From the NCBI GenBank assembly GCA_011109175.1, contig RDEW01000001.1, forward strand, positions 2,375,868 through 2,439,867: a DNA stretch of 64,000 nt. Reading direction: 5' to 3'. Shown in pieces: positions 24,338 to 36,400 of the stretch. The notes beneath the pieces are model-generated. The model was given only the letters and a program-made list of their open reading frames with translations. It was not told the DNA's origin and did not search any database. The position numbers were made by a program, and so were the translations under genes. This DNA is from Dicyema japonicum (Eukaryota; Dicyemida; Rhombozoa; Dicyemidae). Positions within the stretch are counted from its first letter, which is position 1, and every line of letters begins with the position of its first letter.

Positions 24338-24947
24338 ATGGTATCTAACGGACGGTCTCAGACATCAGATGCATCTAGCTTGGCCTTGAAATTGAAGTAA
24401 GATCACGACAAAAGAAGAGGTGATCTGTCTGTGGTCGTCTAGAAGGTGTGAGAGGCAGAACAAAGACTTATGTTAATAGTCTTGCAGTCTCCCTAATGAT
24501 TCTGAAATGCGAACTTTGTCACCGAGACTTGGTATGATCCTCTTTTTATTTATGGTAGACAAGAGCAGGGGGTCAGATAGTTCGATGTTTTACATTTGTA
24601 GAAGAGACCAAGCATCTTTATAGGCGAAATTTTTGATTCTCGTTGCAGTTGGAGAGGTTTTAGACAGGCGGTACTTGTTCTTAGGGCAGAGTATAATTGT
24701 CTCCCACGGCATGCCAACAGAAAATCAACGCAAGAACATTGAAAATACATGGAGCTTGCAGTACGCTAACTTATGCGTAAATTTCTTCAAAACATCGTGG
24801 TTAAGACAACTGAAGGAAAGCAAGAAACCCTCTCGTTTCCTCTACATGCTGGATACACTAGAATGCCATGTGAAAACCAGTAGCTTCTCCATTGATCACC
24901 TTGCCATCCTGAGAGGCTGCCTATGGCGGGATAATTTGACTAATTAA
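24338..24947 (+). CDS. Possible multi-exon gene, product unknown
   Basis: An ATG at 24338 opens MVSNGRSQTSDASSLALK. Several downstream blocks can be joined by 21-27 nt GT-AG intervals, including 24532-24558 and 24594-24619. The last 104 codons (24633-24947) form one open frame ending AILRGCLWRDNLTN. The alternative joins give different frames and none produces a family I recognise, so the exon structure is not settled. It runs convergently with the iRhom gene, whose stop lies 37 bp further on. Confidence 0.3.
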
Positions 24948-24983
24948 AAAAATACCATATAAATCATACAAAATCAATAATAA

Positions 24984-27035
24984 TCATAATGCAGGCCTTA
25001 GTCTCCTAACCTCAATCCGTATATTCCGACAAAATCCATCAACCAGGGGGACACAGTTAAAATACTCGCATCCCCTGCACTCGGTAAGAGTATTCGTGCA
25101 GAACATGGCCAAAAGGCCTCCAATGATTAGCAGAGTGCACAACAAGAAGACTGCCAGGTTAATCCTTTTAACTTTGGGGGACCACTGACCCACAGTCATA
25201 TGTGGGACTACCACAAAGGAAACACAAATTCCCGTAACGAACCCCCCAATCCGGGCAGCATTGTCAATGTAAGGAAGAAATCCGAATACAAAGTGAAGGA
25301 GAACTATTGAACTGAGTTTGAAGAGAACAATCCCGGGCTTATAAATTGACTTCCATTGGTGGGCTAATTCCACAAAGGGGACCGCCAGAACCCCCATCAA
25401 GGCTCCACTAGGTCCACTCTATTGTCAAATATGCAAAATACATCAACGACGTATGGCATTAAAATTGCAGAAGTCAGGGTACCGGCTATTCCACTGGAAA
25501 AAAAGATGAATGCCACCCTCAGTGACCCGATCAGCTTCTCGACGTCTGCCATAAGAAGGTATTCCGCCAGTAGGGATATCAGCAAGTGAAAGATACTGAA
25601 ATTAAAGTAAAATGAACCCAGCGTGAAGAAATAAAGTCGAAAAGGTCCGGTAGAGCTGATCTGGTCTATCCTTTACAACAAATGGAAGCATTCCACAGAT
25701 ACTCTGCATGCAGTTAACCTGTGATCACTTCTACCACCACCTGAGAGCACAATGTGAGATCTGGGTGGAAGAATCCATGCAGGAAATCGCAATGTTCTGA
25801 TGTTGTTATGAGACATTCCCCCTGTGTGCGGACACAACAAGGTCTCCCGGTTATTTCACAACGCATGTGGTCGAGTCCATCATTCAAGAGTCCTTCACTC
25901 ATATTAAAGTGAGCGGATCTCAGACAAATCTAGAATGTGACCCCATAATACCGGCCATTTCGTTATATCAGCTGGCCACGTGGCTATTCCAGTAGACATG
26001 GGGTCCAAACACCATCTAGTTTTACAAGTAACTCATACAGAGGGTCCTGTCCACATACTGACCCGCTTGTGTTGAGTTTGTTCCACAGAGCGTTAGTCAA
26101 CTAACTATTTGAGGAACTAGTACAGAGCATTGGGTTTCCAGGGTTTGATAACAACCACTACCGTCATTTCTTATACAACAAGCAGTTTCCCTCTCAATAG
26201 CTCGGTCACTTTCCATGGCTAGTTCTATGTTTCTATCAGATCTCATACACGGAGAATATTTAGCTCCCATGTGGATCAGATGGGCCTGCACTTACTTGAG
26301 GACAAACCTGCTCGGGTCCGAGCCATATGTTCTCGGGGATATACCTTACGTCAGGGACAATTCCCAAATCTGCCTTCATAACCTTGAATTAGTCGTTAAA
26401 TTAACATATTCACGTTTTTCCGTGATTTGATATCCGATGGGGGCAAATCCATACAACGAAATCGCCACAATCATGACCACCGTTTGAACGAACATAAGCC
26501 AGTATGTGAAATAGGGTCTTCACTACCAAATTATCCGTCTACCTGTAATTATCTCGTTCGTCTAATTTGGCAAGGTTTTTCTCAAAAAATCCCGCTTTAA
26601 ATTTTCTCTCAATTAATGTCCAAATCATCGTATCCCACTTAGGATATGGTCTTCTTGTGGGTTCGGCTTCTCCCCAGTCTCCCGGTATAGCGCTTTAAGG
26701 GTAAACTGAATAAATACCCAGTCCTGCTTCCACGTCGATTCCTTGCCTCATGCGAACTCATAACACGTGATATTTTGCCAGCTGTTAACTCTGCGACCGA
26801 TGGTTTCCGTAGCCTGGACGGTGATGTAGTATTATGGACAGCATCAACCACGTCAGGTTGCTTTTTGGATTTCATGAAGGTTCTGTTCATAAAATATGAC
26901 CTTCTTTTATTCCAACTCGACTCGGAGCCTTCATCTCTCGTAAGTCCGAGAAAGTCCACCAAGGCGTCTGATACCTTACTGCCATAATTGAACACTCAGA
27001 AACCGTGAGAACTGACTAATCCGCACCTCAGCCAT
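24984..27035 (-). CDS. iRhom, inactive rhomboid (RHBDF1/2 family)
   Basis: Polytopic ER/Golgi membrane protein of the iRhom family, which controls trafficking of ADAM17 and EGF-type ligands. Twelve exons with eleven introns of 22-29 nt; the coding length is divisible by three, giving 596 residues (human iRhoms about 830-855, with a longer N-terminus). Visible order: a basic Ser-rich cytosolic N-terminus ([15 protein letters not shown]); TM1 [18 protein letters not shown]; the Cys-rich iRhom homology domain ([65 protein letters not shown]); [13 protein letters not shown]; then rhomboid helices. The active-site loop reads SGPSGALMG: Pro precedes the Ser, the iRhom GPxG signature. The helix that should supply the catalytic His reads [10 protein letters not shown], with Arg in place of His. 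Protease activity is therefore very unlikely. Confidence 0.95.
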
Positions 27036-28445
27036 ATTAAATACCCAATTGCCCTTCAATGCGTTATTAAGGATTTAAATGATACAAAATCGATTAAATT
27101 TAGCGGTAAAATCAATTTTCTGATTACATTGAAATTTTAATTAAAATTAACTTTAATTGTGTTACCCCTGTTTCATACGAGCCCTTGGAGACGACAAATA
27201 CTGGGACTAGACCTACGCAGATCAGCGCTTTATATTCCCTTCTTCTGATGGTTGTCAAAGTTAGACTCACACGCCTAAGGTGGAGATATACTTAGAAATC
27301 TTTTTGCTTGTCATGGACCACCAGGGCTCCACGTGAAAGTATAGGATCCCTTGTNTTTTCTGATTACATTGAAATTTTAATTAAAATTAACTTTAATTGT
27401 GTTACCCCTGTTTCATACGAGCCCTTGGAGACGACAAATACTGGGACCAGACCTACGCAGATCAGCGCTTTAGATTCACTTCTTCTGATGGTCTTCTTCT
27501 GATGGTTGTCAGAGTTAGACTCACACGCCTATGGTGGAGATATACTTAGAAATCTTTTTGCTTGTCATGGACCACCAGGGCTCCACGTGAAAGTATAGGA
27601 TCCCTTGTGATGTAGATTACCAGAAACCAGAGGGAGTCTCCGAGCTTAAAGCTTACGGATTCTTATCTACAAAGGACTGAATCAGTTTTATTAAAAAAAG
27701 ACGTCCAGAATAGATTGAGTTACTTAATATCACGAGACCAAAACTTTGGGGTCCATTGTCTCATTTTGGTTCTCCCCTTCTCAACAAAACAGTTACATCA
27801 ATGTTTGAATTCTAAAAGAAATTTTCCACTTTTACAGCATTTAGCTCTTCACGTGGATTTCGTGTCTTTTGACTATCACATTGGTAGTTGATAACATCCC
27901 GTTTGATGGGAGTTATCAATATTAGACAGTGAGTCTGAAGGATTTACTAAATGGACAAGGGGGAGACTTGATTCACTAACGAACATGACCATTAGTCACT
28001 GAAGTTATCGGGAGCTCATAAATCTAAACTAATCCCATTCACAAGTGTTACAAGCTGGTGGTTATGTAATTGACGGAAATACTGGTTTCAGTTTTCGTAG
28101 TGACTGACAATATCGCCTTGGCAACTGACTATTTAAAGGGGTTTTAATGAGTTGTAAAGGGGATATGCGGTCCACATGTCCAAAGAGACGCCTAATCCGT
28201 AACAGACATACAAAATGGAATTCACTTTTCCACTACATGTCTGAAGGGTTTCCACAATGACTGGACATGATGGATTTGGCAGTCTTTAGAGTCAGCTTGT
28301 AACATTCAAGAAAAATTGTTTCTTCACTTGAAAAAGAATCCATCATAACACAGTCAGTAAGCACGGTGGTTTCATCAGACAAAACCACAAAATACGTATC
28401 ACCACGGCAACGCGTAAAATTAATAATTTTTAAAAGTGAAAATTA
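27036..28445. other. Intergenic with a duplicated segment at a gap
   Basis: About 240 bp from 27112 recurs from 27352 around an N at 27355. The second copy has an extra internal 15 bp repeat (TCTTCTGATGG). No gene is recognised in the rest. Confidence 0.5.
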
Positions 28446-28979
28446 TTAATTCAAAGTCATAGCCTTAGTAAAACTAAACACAAAACACAAAGAATACATA
28501 ATTTTATTATAAAAAGCATAAAAATAATAATTATAAGGATAATAGTAATAATTTGCAAGCCCATAACACCACCCATTAGTATATAATGAGTGGTAGTCAT
28601 GGGCCAAATTATTATCAAATGCATAGGGACAACCACCCTCCTGCATTAAGAGTTGATCACATGCAAATACAGCTTCTTCAAGCATAATTTCATCAAACTC
28701 TCTTACTTGTGGGGCAATTGGTAATGACAGGTCAGCCGCCAATAATTGATAAGCATCTTTGCTTATTCTTTTCAGTATTGACGGATTTTCGTAATAATTT
28801 CTTATATTTCTGTTTACTGAGTTAACTGTCATTTTTGGATTATGTTTTACTATTCCCCAGAGCCTTGCGAGCTCGTTCATATCATTAATTCTGAATATTT
28901 TGTGACCAATCCATTCCACACATGGATGATTATCGTTCAAAAGTTTTAAAATAAACTTGTACAAAACAACTTTAACCAT
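28446..28979 (-). CDS. ETS-domain transcription factor, divergent, single exon
   Basis: A 177-residue open frame whose N-terminal half is an ETS winged-helix DNA-binding domain: LYKFILKLLND (first helix), CVEWIGHKIFRIND, ELARLWGIVKHNPKMT (helix 2 and turn, cf. ARRWGxxKNKPxM), and recognition helix NSVNRNIRNYYENPSIL, which keeps the two base-contacting Arg residues of RxxRxYY. The first tryptophan of the family (LWQFLL) is Tyr here. The C-terminal half is acidic, then Tyr-rich (YYYYPYNYYFY) and ends hydrophobic. It is unusual here in having no intron. There is no Pointed domain. The subfamily cannot be assigned. Confidence 0.82.
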   Translation of the reverse strand: MVKVVLYKFILKLLNDNHPCVEWIGHKIFRINDMNELARLWGIVKHNPKMTVNSVNRNIRNYYENPSILKRISKDAYQLLAADLSLPIAPQVREFDEIMLEEAVFACDQLLMQEGGCPYAFDNNLAHDYHSLYTNGWCYGLANYYYYPYNYYFYAFYNKIMYSLCFVFSFTKAMTLN

Positions 28980-30604
28980 ACAACAACAAACAATTTTTCG
29001 GTTTGTATTTATTAAAAATTTAAATTATTAAATATAAAAAATTAATTAATTAATAAATAATAATATTAATTTTTTCCATTAAAATATTAAACACTTGTCA
29101 GTTTAGTGCTTTGGATGTCATTGCTAACAATACTCTGTGTATAAGATTCTACCCACTGGCTATTTGAATAATGATTTCTCTTCTTCTATTTTTTAAAATT
29201 ATGTAATCTACCTTCTCAGCTTGCGCCCAGTGCCTGGATGGCATGAAAAAGGACATTTGCTATCTCTTACTCTAATGGAGAGGTTCTTGAAACTCCAAAA
29301 ATGATGTTTTCCTTAGCTGGGAATATATCAGGTTTATCTGCTGTCTAAGATTGTAATGCCAATCGATGCAGGTTATGCCAGTTTCTCAAGTTTTTTCAAT
29401 TTTGAACCGGACGAGATTCTAACTCGAATACTTAAATAATATTAGCGACAGTGAGCTACTTTGGGGTTATTTTCAACTCCAAAAGGGTTCCCTGATGAGC
29501 TACTTTGGGGTTACTTTCAACTCCAAGAGGGTTTCCTGAAGCACGCTGCCTGATCATAAGCCCAAAGTTGTGAAAGAGCCATCATGTCATCTGGGCTTCC
29601 CTTCCTCATTTCTGAAAGGCGTGACATTAAGACCGCATAAGTTCTCAACTGGGATAACCTAAAAAGGTTTGTTACTCAGAGCCCGATTCTCTTCGAACTC
29701 CCAGAATAGCATTTTTATCACATTTTATAAGAAAAATTTTTGGACTTCTTCTAAGTAGGTGATGGGGTCCCACCAGAAAAGGTTAAGAACATATCTACAT
29801 TGAAATCCTCAACGAGACAAAGATGAAGGACAAGATTTTCGCAGACTTTAACAGGAATACTGACTGTTAATCCACATTGGGGTCCAAAGACCAGAATCTA
29901 TTGGAGAACGAGTCCAGCAGTCGTTGTCCGAAGTACCTCATCAACCCCCTAGTTATTTCCCTACAGTTGAGACAATGAATATCCAGCAGTTGTGGTTGCT
30001 GTGAAGGGACCATATTCAAACGGTTGACTTAACTCCAAGCTTTAGAATTATTTTGCAGGTTGATCAATCATGGTGGACGTGCTAGCTGGAAGTGGTTAGC
30101 AAACTTATTTGAAAATTTTGGCAGTGACGAGTTTAAGGGGTCACATATTTGTGCTTATTAGAAAACTGTTCAGATGTGGATGGATATCTTGTAAATCCTA
30201 ATTTAACATAAAATTTTGTTAAAACGTTTTTTAGAATAAACATAAAGAACACACTAGATCCTGATGAGTTCCGTCAAAATCATCATCTCGGCCGGTGTTC
30301 CTCCATCGTGGCCACAAATGACCGCACTGGACACAGAGTTGACAGGGGCGTATCCTCGCATCCTGGATATCCTCGCATTTAATCGTAGATTTATTATGCA
30401 AAGATTAATAATCATTTTTTTATACAAATAATTTTATTGATTTTTTAAATTAAAAAAACATGGGGATTTTCTGAATTTTCATGGGACCCCGTTGAGAAAC
30501 TTTGGCCTAGGGTCGTGAACTATCCAGTCCTGAATTCTGTCTACAAACACTACATCGAACTATAAATCTCCTATGCGTCTGCTTCCTGGGATTCATTGAT
30601 TAAT
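28980..30604. other. Non-coding, repeat-rich
   Basis: Contains two diverged copies of a 47 bp block (TGAGCTACTTTGGGGTTA) at about 29450-29545. A tRNA-like A/B box pair sits on the minus strand around 29390-29470 (GTAGCTCACTGTCGC and GAGTTAGAATCTC). A degenerate family A piece lies near 29220. No gene is recognised. Confidence 0.45.
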
Positions 30605-30735
30605 TAAAAAAAGAAGCGTGGCGCAATGTGGTGATTCGTGGCTAATAGATTGAAGTTTCTGTTTTGTTCGTCTGTTCCTAATTCACTTAATTAGCGTGAG
30701 TCATGTGGTTCGCCTTGTCTGGTGGCGTCAGATAC
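30605..30735. repeat. Dispersed repeat family A, opposite orientation
   Basis: Reads TGGCGCAATGTGGTGATTCG, GTGGCTAATAGATTGAAG, GTGAGTCATGTGG and TGTCTGGTGGCGTC in order, the inverse of the copy at 20515-20700. The start of the Cys-rich reading frame at 30722 lies inside it. Confidence 0.6.
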
Positions 30736-32283
30736 AAGTCAAAAGTGTATCTCAAAAGAACTATTTGTCAACGACCATCCAGAGGAGTGCCCCTTGGAAG
30801 GCTCATCCTACACATCCGGGTACTTTTCCTGTGGAGACTCGTCATGTTATGGGAATGCACAGAGACGCAGTTGGAACAATGAGAAAAAATGCGGAGACTG
30901 TTGAGGGAGGCTCACCTGAAATTTTGTTTATTTTGGATTTGACGGTGGTTTCGGTTCATTAAATTAAATTAAAATTCACTTCTTGAAAAAATTCCATGAA
31001 TGCCTAAGCTAGCCAAAAAAAGGCTTTTAAAATTACTAAGAGATGGACTTATGGAAACGTCATCTCTCCAATGCCTCTGGAATTCCTAATCCACATCAAT
31101 AGAGGAGCGTGCTAGTGGGATTAAGATCATCAGGACATATGGGCGATACTTCCTTGTGTGGGTTCAACGGGAACACGTGAGTAGTTAGTTTGGTGTTAGT
31201 GGTCTTGGAATTTTTCATTTTGGTTAAAGAATCAAAGTTTTATTTTTTTCATTGTAATTTTAAAAAATTTAAAAAGATCTCAATGACCAGGATATCGTCG
31301 TTAGCAGAAAGGTTCAGTTACTGACTTAACTCACTGCAAAATGTCTCTATCACGTCATTAAGAATTTACCCCCGCATCCGCATTCTTTTAATGGACTGAA
31401 TAAAATCTCATGAAGCTTAGGGAACTAAAAAACTTAGAATAACAATAGTCTTTTATTTGAACCCCTCTCGAAGCCTTAACACTATGAAGAGATCCCAGTA
31501 GAGGGACTCGGAGTAGTAGCCTGAGACAGAAAGAATATTAGAATGGATTAATATAACCTTCGAGAATTAACTTGTCCTCCTAAGGTATATGGTACTTAGC
31601 AAGTTCCCCCAATTTTGGCATAATAGGATTGAACCCACATCAAGGTAGATTCTCTAATAAGTAATGGTTTGCTGAAAATTGCCTAGAATAGTAATACTGA
31701 AAATTCCGACATCCACTCGAGACGATTGGGGGGAGTAGAAATAGGATGAGTAAATTCCTCTAAGAGAAGGAAGATTATAAAATGTTGTTTCGTGTGTATG
31801 CTCGTCTGCGATTGATTTTTAAATGAAATTTTGATTTGAATTTTGGGATCAATTCGATGGGGGAATCACATTTCTCAACGTCAGCATCATGATTACGTCC
31901 CAATTGGGGGGAACTCGAACGGCTGTAAGTTTTTATATGAAAATCATGACTATGGATTGGACGAACAAGAATGCAATTTTATTAGCGCGAACAGAAAATA
32001 AGTTAACAACTACCTAAAATAGAAACTCAATATTGCTATATTACTACTCTGAGGCCACGTGTTAGTTCTCTGGTCTCTGAGTTTTAAAAATTAGTTATAA
32101 AGTAATTGGCTAAGAAAGCACTAAGATGACTCACTTGAACATAAAGGTTAAGTTAGATGACTCATCCCACGAGTCAGCTTAAAGGACAATTTCCTGCTAC
32201 CAAACAGCCCTTGGACCACTGAACCTACGTCATCATTTTGAGTCACCCGTAGGTAGGCCAGAAGGGCTCCACTAAAACAAGTT
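30736..32283. other. No gene recognised
   Basis: A short frame at 30722-30904 encodes a Cys-rich stretch (CPLEGSSY, YFSCGDSSCYG, KKCGDC) without start-codon or intron support. The rest shows no coding signal. Confidence 0.4.
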
Positions 32284-32455
32284 TGTTCATGACCACAAGA
32301 AATTAAATAGAACTGGAAATATTATTCACAAAAAAATAAATTATTCTAAAGAAAATTGTTCACACGTGGTGTTCATGACCACAAGAAATTAAATAGAACT
32401 GGAAATATTATTCACAAAAAAATAAATTATTCTAAAGAAAATTGTTCACACGTGG
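32284..32455. repeat. Tandem duplication, 2 x 86 bp
   Basis: Positions 32284-32369 and 32370-32455 are identical as read, adjacent and AT-rich. Same type as the other probable assembly overlaps. Confidence 0.8.
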
Positions 32456-32628
32456 GAACACACCTGGTAGTTCTTAACATAAAAGTAAATTCTTGTTGAA
32501 AACACCGTAAATTGATATTTCTGCATGTTTATCTCTTAAAATAATAAAAATCAAAATTTTATTTGTGCATGCATTTTTTCGAAAATTCCCTTGATTTTAA
32601 TATAAATTTCAAGAAATTAAAAAAATTG

Positions 32629-32886
32629 ATGATTTTATTTTTATTATCAATTTATCACATAACCGATGCAAGCATGACTTTGAATGATCGAAATTTGGCG
32701 CGAAAAAGATCCTTGCAGGAGATTTTCAAAAACAGAACAAGAGAAAGGAATAATCCAGAGATAATCAGTAAACTGTATAACATTGATAGAGTCATGGATT
32801 ATAACTCGTTTTTAGATATGATGGATTTGTCAGAGACTACTGATGGTGACATCATTGATATGCAATCACCAAAAAGCAGGCTATAA
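32629..32886 (+). CDS. Small putative secreted protein or peptide precursor
   Basis: An 85-codon frame starting at 32629 (an upstream in-frame Met at 32563 would lengthen it to 107). The N-terminus MILFLLSIYHITDAS looks like a short signal peptide. It is followed by a basic dibasic-type site (NLARKRSLQEIF, then RTRERN) and an acidic C-terminal part (FLDMMDLSETTDGDIIDM) ending SPKSRL. This layout resembles a small secreted peptide precursor, but there is no homology I recognise and no cysteine-based fold. An AT-rich upstream region and a downstream AATAAA (about 32930) are compatible with a gene. Confidence 0.45.
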   Translation: MILFLLSIYHITDASMTLNDRNLARKRSLQEIFKNRTRERNNPEIISKLYNIDRVMDYNSFLDMMDLSETTDGDIIDMQSPKSRL

Positions 32887-33799
32887 TCACTAATACCGTC
32901 TATAACCACATGGTTTTGTCTTGTTTCGAATAAATATGTTTTAATTCACTGGGTACATTGAGGAAGTTGATAGTTAGAACTAATATATGTATACAGTTCA
33001 CACGATCAAGAGGCAAAGCCTTCCAATATCACCAGTCCTCCCAGAAGACTTCCGTTCCATACAGTTCTGGAAAATCCTTTTATGTGGGTGATCGAATGAT
33101 CTCGTGCCATCTTGCCACTGAGAATTAACTGAGGCAGGCGTTCACACGACGCCAATTATCAGAATGAAAAAGAATAAATTTTTATTTATCTCTAAAACAC
33201 AAAGTAAAAAGAAAATCAAGTAAAATTCTTAAATTCCGTGTTTTTGCCCAATTTTCGGTGAGCCCTGCACAACTAATTAATCCAAGGAAGAAACCCAAAG
33301 GAGAACCAGCGCTATCCAAATCCATTCTTCATTAGTCTATTAAGAGGTTCACAAGAGAGGTTGAGAAGCATGTCCACCCTCCTCCATTTTCATTACACGT
33401 CCTATAATGATAGTAATTAAAACGTATATTCAGGTCTTTGATATTGAGCATCCCCTCTAAGGATTTTTATGGAAGCTCTCGCANAGGAACCCAAAGGAGA
33501 ACCAGCGCTATCCAAATCCATTCTTCATTAGTCTATTAAGAGGTTCAGAAGAGAGGTTGAGAAGCATGTCCACCCTCCTCCATTTTCATTACACGTCCTA
33601 TAATGATAGTAATTAAAACGTATAGTCAGGTCTTTGATATTGAGCATCCCCTCTAAGGATTTTTATGGAAGCTCTCGCAATCAACCATTCATCACCTCGG
33701 CTGTAAATTATTTTTTTATTATCAAAAATCCGACGCCACGTAGGAAGAAAAGTTAATTAGTTGAGGATTTTTAGACTTTTAAAAAATGTTTCCGTTACT
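32887..33799. other. Repeats around an assembly gap
   Basis: The segment 33288-33483 recurs at 33485-33680 around the N at 33484. A decayed family A piece lies near 33090-33175. No gene was seen. Confidence 0.5.
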
Positions 33800-34040
33800 T
33801 AAACATCAGCTCAGACAGAACACTTTATTTAAGAAGTAAGAACATGCTATGTAATCGAATATATCCTTGACTTCTTATCCTTTTCTTTTTTGCTTGTGTG
33901 TGTCCGGAGAAATAAAACACCCGACGGCGTCACTCTTCAACCCAGAAGTATCGTAGATGCGTGGAACCTTTAACAGGCGGACATATCATTCTGATCCCTG
34001 CTGAAGCCCAAATATCGCTTCTTAGTGGCGAAATCACCTC
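33800..34040 (-). mobile_element. tRNA-derived SINE (family C), decayed
   Basis: On the minus strand it shows AAAGGTTCCACGCATCTACG, GAGTGACGCCGTC and the TAAGTGTTCTGTCTGAGCTGA-like 3' end shared with 14162-14462 and 38745-39260. The head is degenerate. Confidence 0.6.
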
Positions 34041-34150
34041 CGAAGTAGTCTGACTCCGCTTTGATGCCAATTTGAGATTTTGGAAAGTTGAGAGACCATT
34101 GATGCAGATTATTTATTTTCTAAGCCAGATCTTTTGGGCCTCCTTGATGT

Positions 34151-34470
34151 AGCTGAGTTTTTCTTCAAATTTAATGGTTGGATCTTTTTGAATGCCGGCC
34201 AGGCGTCTCCTTAGTAAGGTGGATCCAATGACGTCATCAGAGGGAAGATAATTTTTAACCAATTAGCCACATAGCACTACGTGGCGCCATTTCCATCTTT
34301 TTTAAGAATTAGCTGAGTTTTTCTTCAAATTTAATGGTTGGATCCTTTTGAATGCCGGCCAGGCGTCTTCTTAGTAAGGTGGATCCAATGACGTCATCAG
34401 AGGGAAGATAATTTTTAACCAATTAGCCACATAGCACTACGTGGCGCCATTTCCATCTTTTTTAAGAATT
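34151..34470. repeat. Family A repeat in a 2 x 160 bp tandem duplication
   Basis: 34151-34310 and 34311-34470 are near-identical. Each contains the family A core (ATGCCGGCCAGGCGTCT, GTGGATCCAATGACGTCA, ACGTGGCGCCAT). The duplication is probably an assembly overlap; the element inside it is real. Confidence 0.75.
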
Positions 34471-35319
34471 TTCTTTATTATTGATGATGATCCTAGGCTT
34501 TCTTGAAAGTTATCCAAGATTCTCGTTATCTTCGGGATGACCTCCCCCATGTCGGTCTGGGGTCACTTAGTTAGTTAGAAGTGATCCTAAAGGTAGTAAT
34601 AATAATAATAATAGGTGGATAGTCATCAGTGGGAAGCTCTTCTGTTTCCTGGTAGTTATACTGTTCTATGTAAAATGGAAACGTCGTCTCCAACTCTCAT
34701 TGTGAGGAGATACGAAAACCTACTTCACTATTATAGAAAATGCTAATATTGCTGGCTTATGGATCTACAGAAAATCTCTTCGAATTGGTAACCGGAACCA
34801 CGTGGGCGAATTCAGATAAACTTAAGATTTGTAGTGGAATTGCTTTCATTCAAGGTTCACTAATGTGTGGGTATCAACCATTCTACTAAAATTATGCCCT
34901 AATAACAGTGTATTCTGAGTTTATGAGAGATAAGCAATGGATGGCAGCTAATTCATACAAATGGATGTTGCGACTGCATAACTTTAAGAGGGTTGTTTCT
35001 GAAATGTAAGGAACTCCCTTTTTTAAGATCTTTTGGAACCATGATAACAAAAGCAAGATACGAACGTCAGGAAACCGGGTGTTGTTCTATTCAATGCAAT
35101 AGAGGGGAGAAAATAATTCATTTTTATGTATCCCTGGGACTGGGTGTCACCAGAGACAGACGGAACACATGACTCCACTCTGGGAGAAGAGAAGGTAAGG
35201 AACAGAAAAAAAATCGTTGACCAAGTAGTCAGTAGGGATAGAATCAATGGAGAATTGTTATTACATCCCAACCATTCTGTAATGTGATTTGTTTTTTACA
35301 ACCTGGTTTCACTATTTTG
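34471..35319. other. Non-coding with another family A copy
   Basis: A short (AAT)n microsatellite lies near 34598-34615. A family A copy lies at about 35120-35255 (GGGACTGGGTGTCACC, GGAACACATGACTCCAC). No gene is recognised. Confidence 0.45.
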
Positions 35320-36400
35320 TAATGTGATTTGTCTTTAATGAGTCATAGATCAGATTTCTGGATCAAATCTAATATCGACCCTTGACACGTGACAACGATA
35401 ACGATTTATTTACGAAAGAGATAGGAGTTTTCTGGAGTAACTGTAGGCTCATTGAGCTAGAAATTATGATGATCACGCAAGGAATACGCTTGTCACCAAA
35501 CATCCGGGCTATCTTGTATAATATATTGTTGTTCCCTTTTGACGATTCTGAAAGGTGTATGACGAGTTAAGGGTATAACACATTTATAATATTTGAACGT
35601 CCATGTGACTACGTGTCCTCACTTACGAGTCAACTCATCATGGACAGGGAAATGTTTAAAGAAAACAAATTGTTATGGAGTGAGATAAAGAGTTTCAATG
35701 TCGTTGGGCAAATTGTGAGATCAAATTGAGAAAACTAAGCAGCGACTATAAAAAGGGAATCGACTATTTTTCGCAGAGGGAATTTACTTGGAGGATCGAG
35801 TCTGTCCGTGATATCAAAACTAGTCTGTCAACACGTGGGTCGTATTATTACTTTTTTAGATATATCAGTTGCTGAAATACTTAGTTTTGTGAGTGACCCC
35901 AAGTTTAGGGAATGTATATGACTGTAATAGGGTTTTTTGTTGTAGTAAAGAGTTTGTGAGGTCACAAATGTCGATAGAATTAGTAGTGTATTGGAGGATC
36001 CATAAGACAAGAATATAATTTTGTCTTGATAATTCGTCTTATTTGTCTCCAATCTTCATTTAATGGGGGGCTGATCATTTGAAATCAGTTCCTGGTCCCA
36101 CTCTTACATGTTAGTATGGTTGGGGTAATTGATAACTGATAAAACATTATTAAACAAAGCAGATGTACTTAATTATAGTCAAGCTCTGGTAATTGAACGT
36201 ATCCCCCCTTCGATGTGATTCACTGTTACGTGAAAAAATTGGATTCTAGTCTCAATATGGAAACTAAAAAAATTACAATTACTCCCCTTTCAACGACTTC
36301 TGGGAAATCGGACTTGATGATGGCGGCTATTGAGCAGACGCATAGCTTTCACTCCCAAGTATCGGATTGGCTACTCATAATCCTCGCTGAAGACATCTAA
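35320..36400 (+). other. Coding-looking exons, gene not resolved
   Basis: Several open blocks run in plus orientation: DNDLFTKEIGVFWSNCRLIE to RAILYNILLFPFDDSE (35390-35555), FIIFERPCDYVSSLTSQLIM to LLWSEIKSF (35590-35700), then at 36197-36400 DVIHCYVKKLDSSLNMET to VSDWLLIILAEDI. Codon-like composition and plausible short GT-AG intervals suggest a real multi-exon gene, but no family is recognised and the joins are not unique. The stop would be at 36398-36400. Confidence 0.3.

Noticed and set aside
30722-30904. Cys-rich frame resembling a small secreted or toxin-like peptide
   Set aside because: Its start lies inside a family A repeat, there is no Met or signal peptide, and no fold-defining cysteine pattern is recognised.
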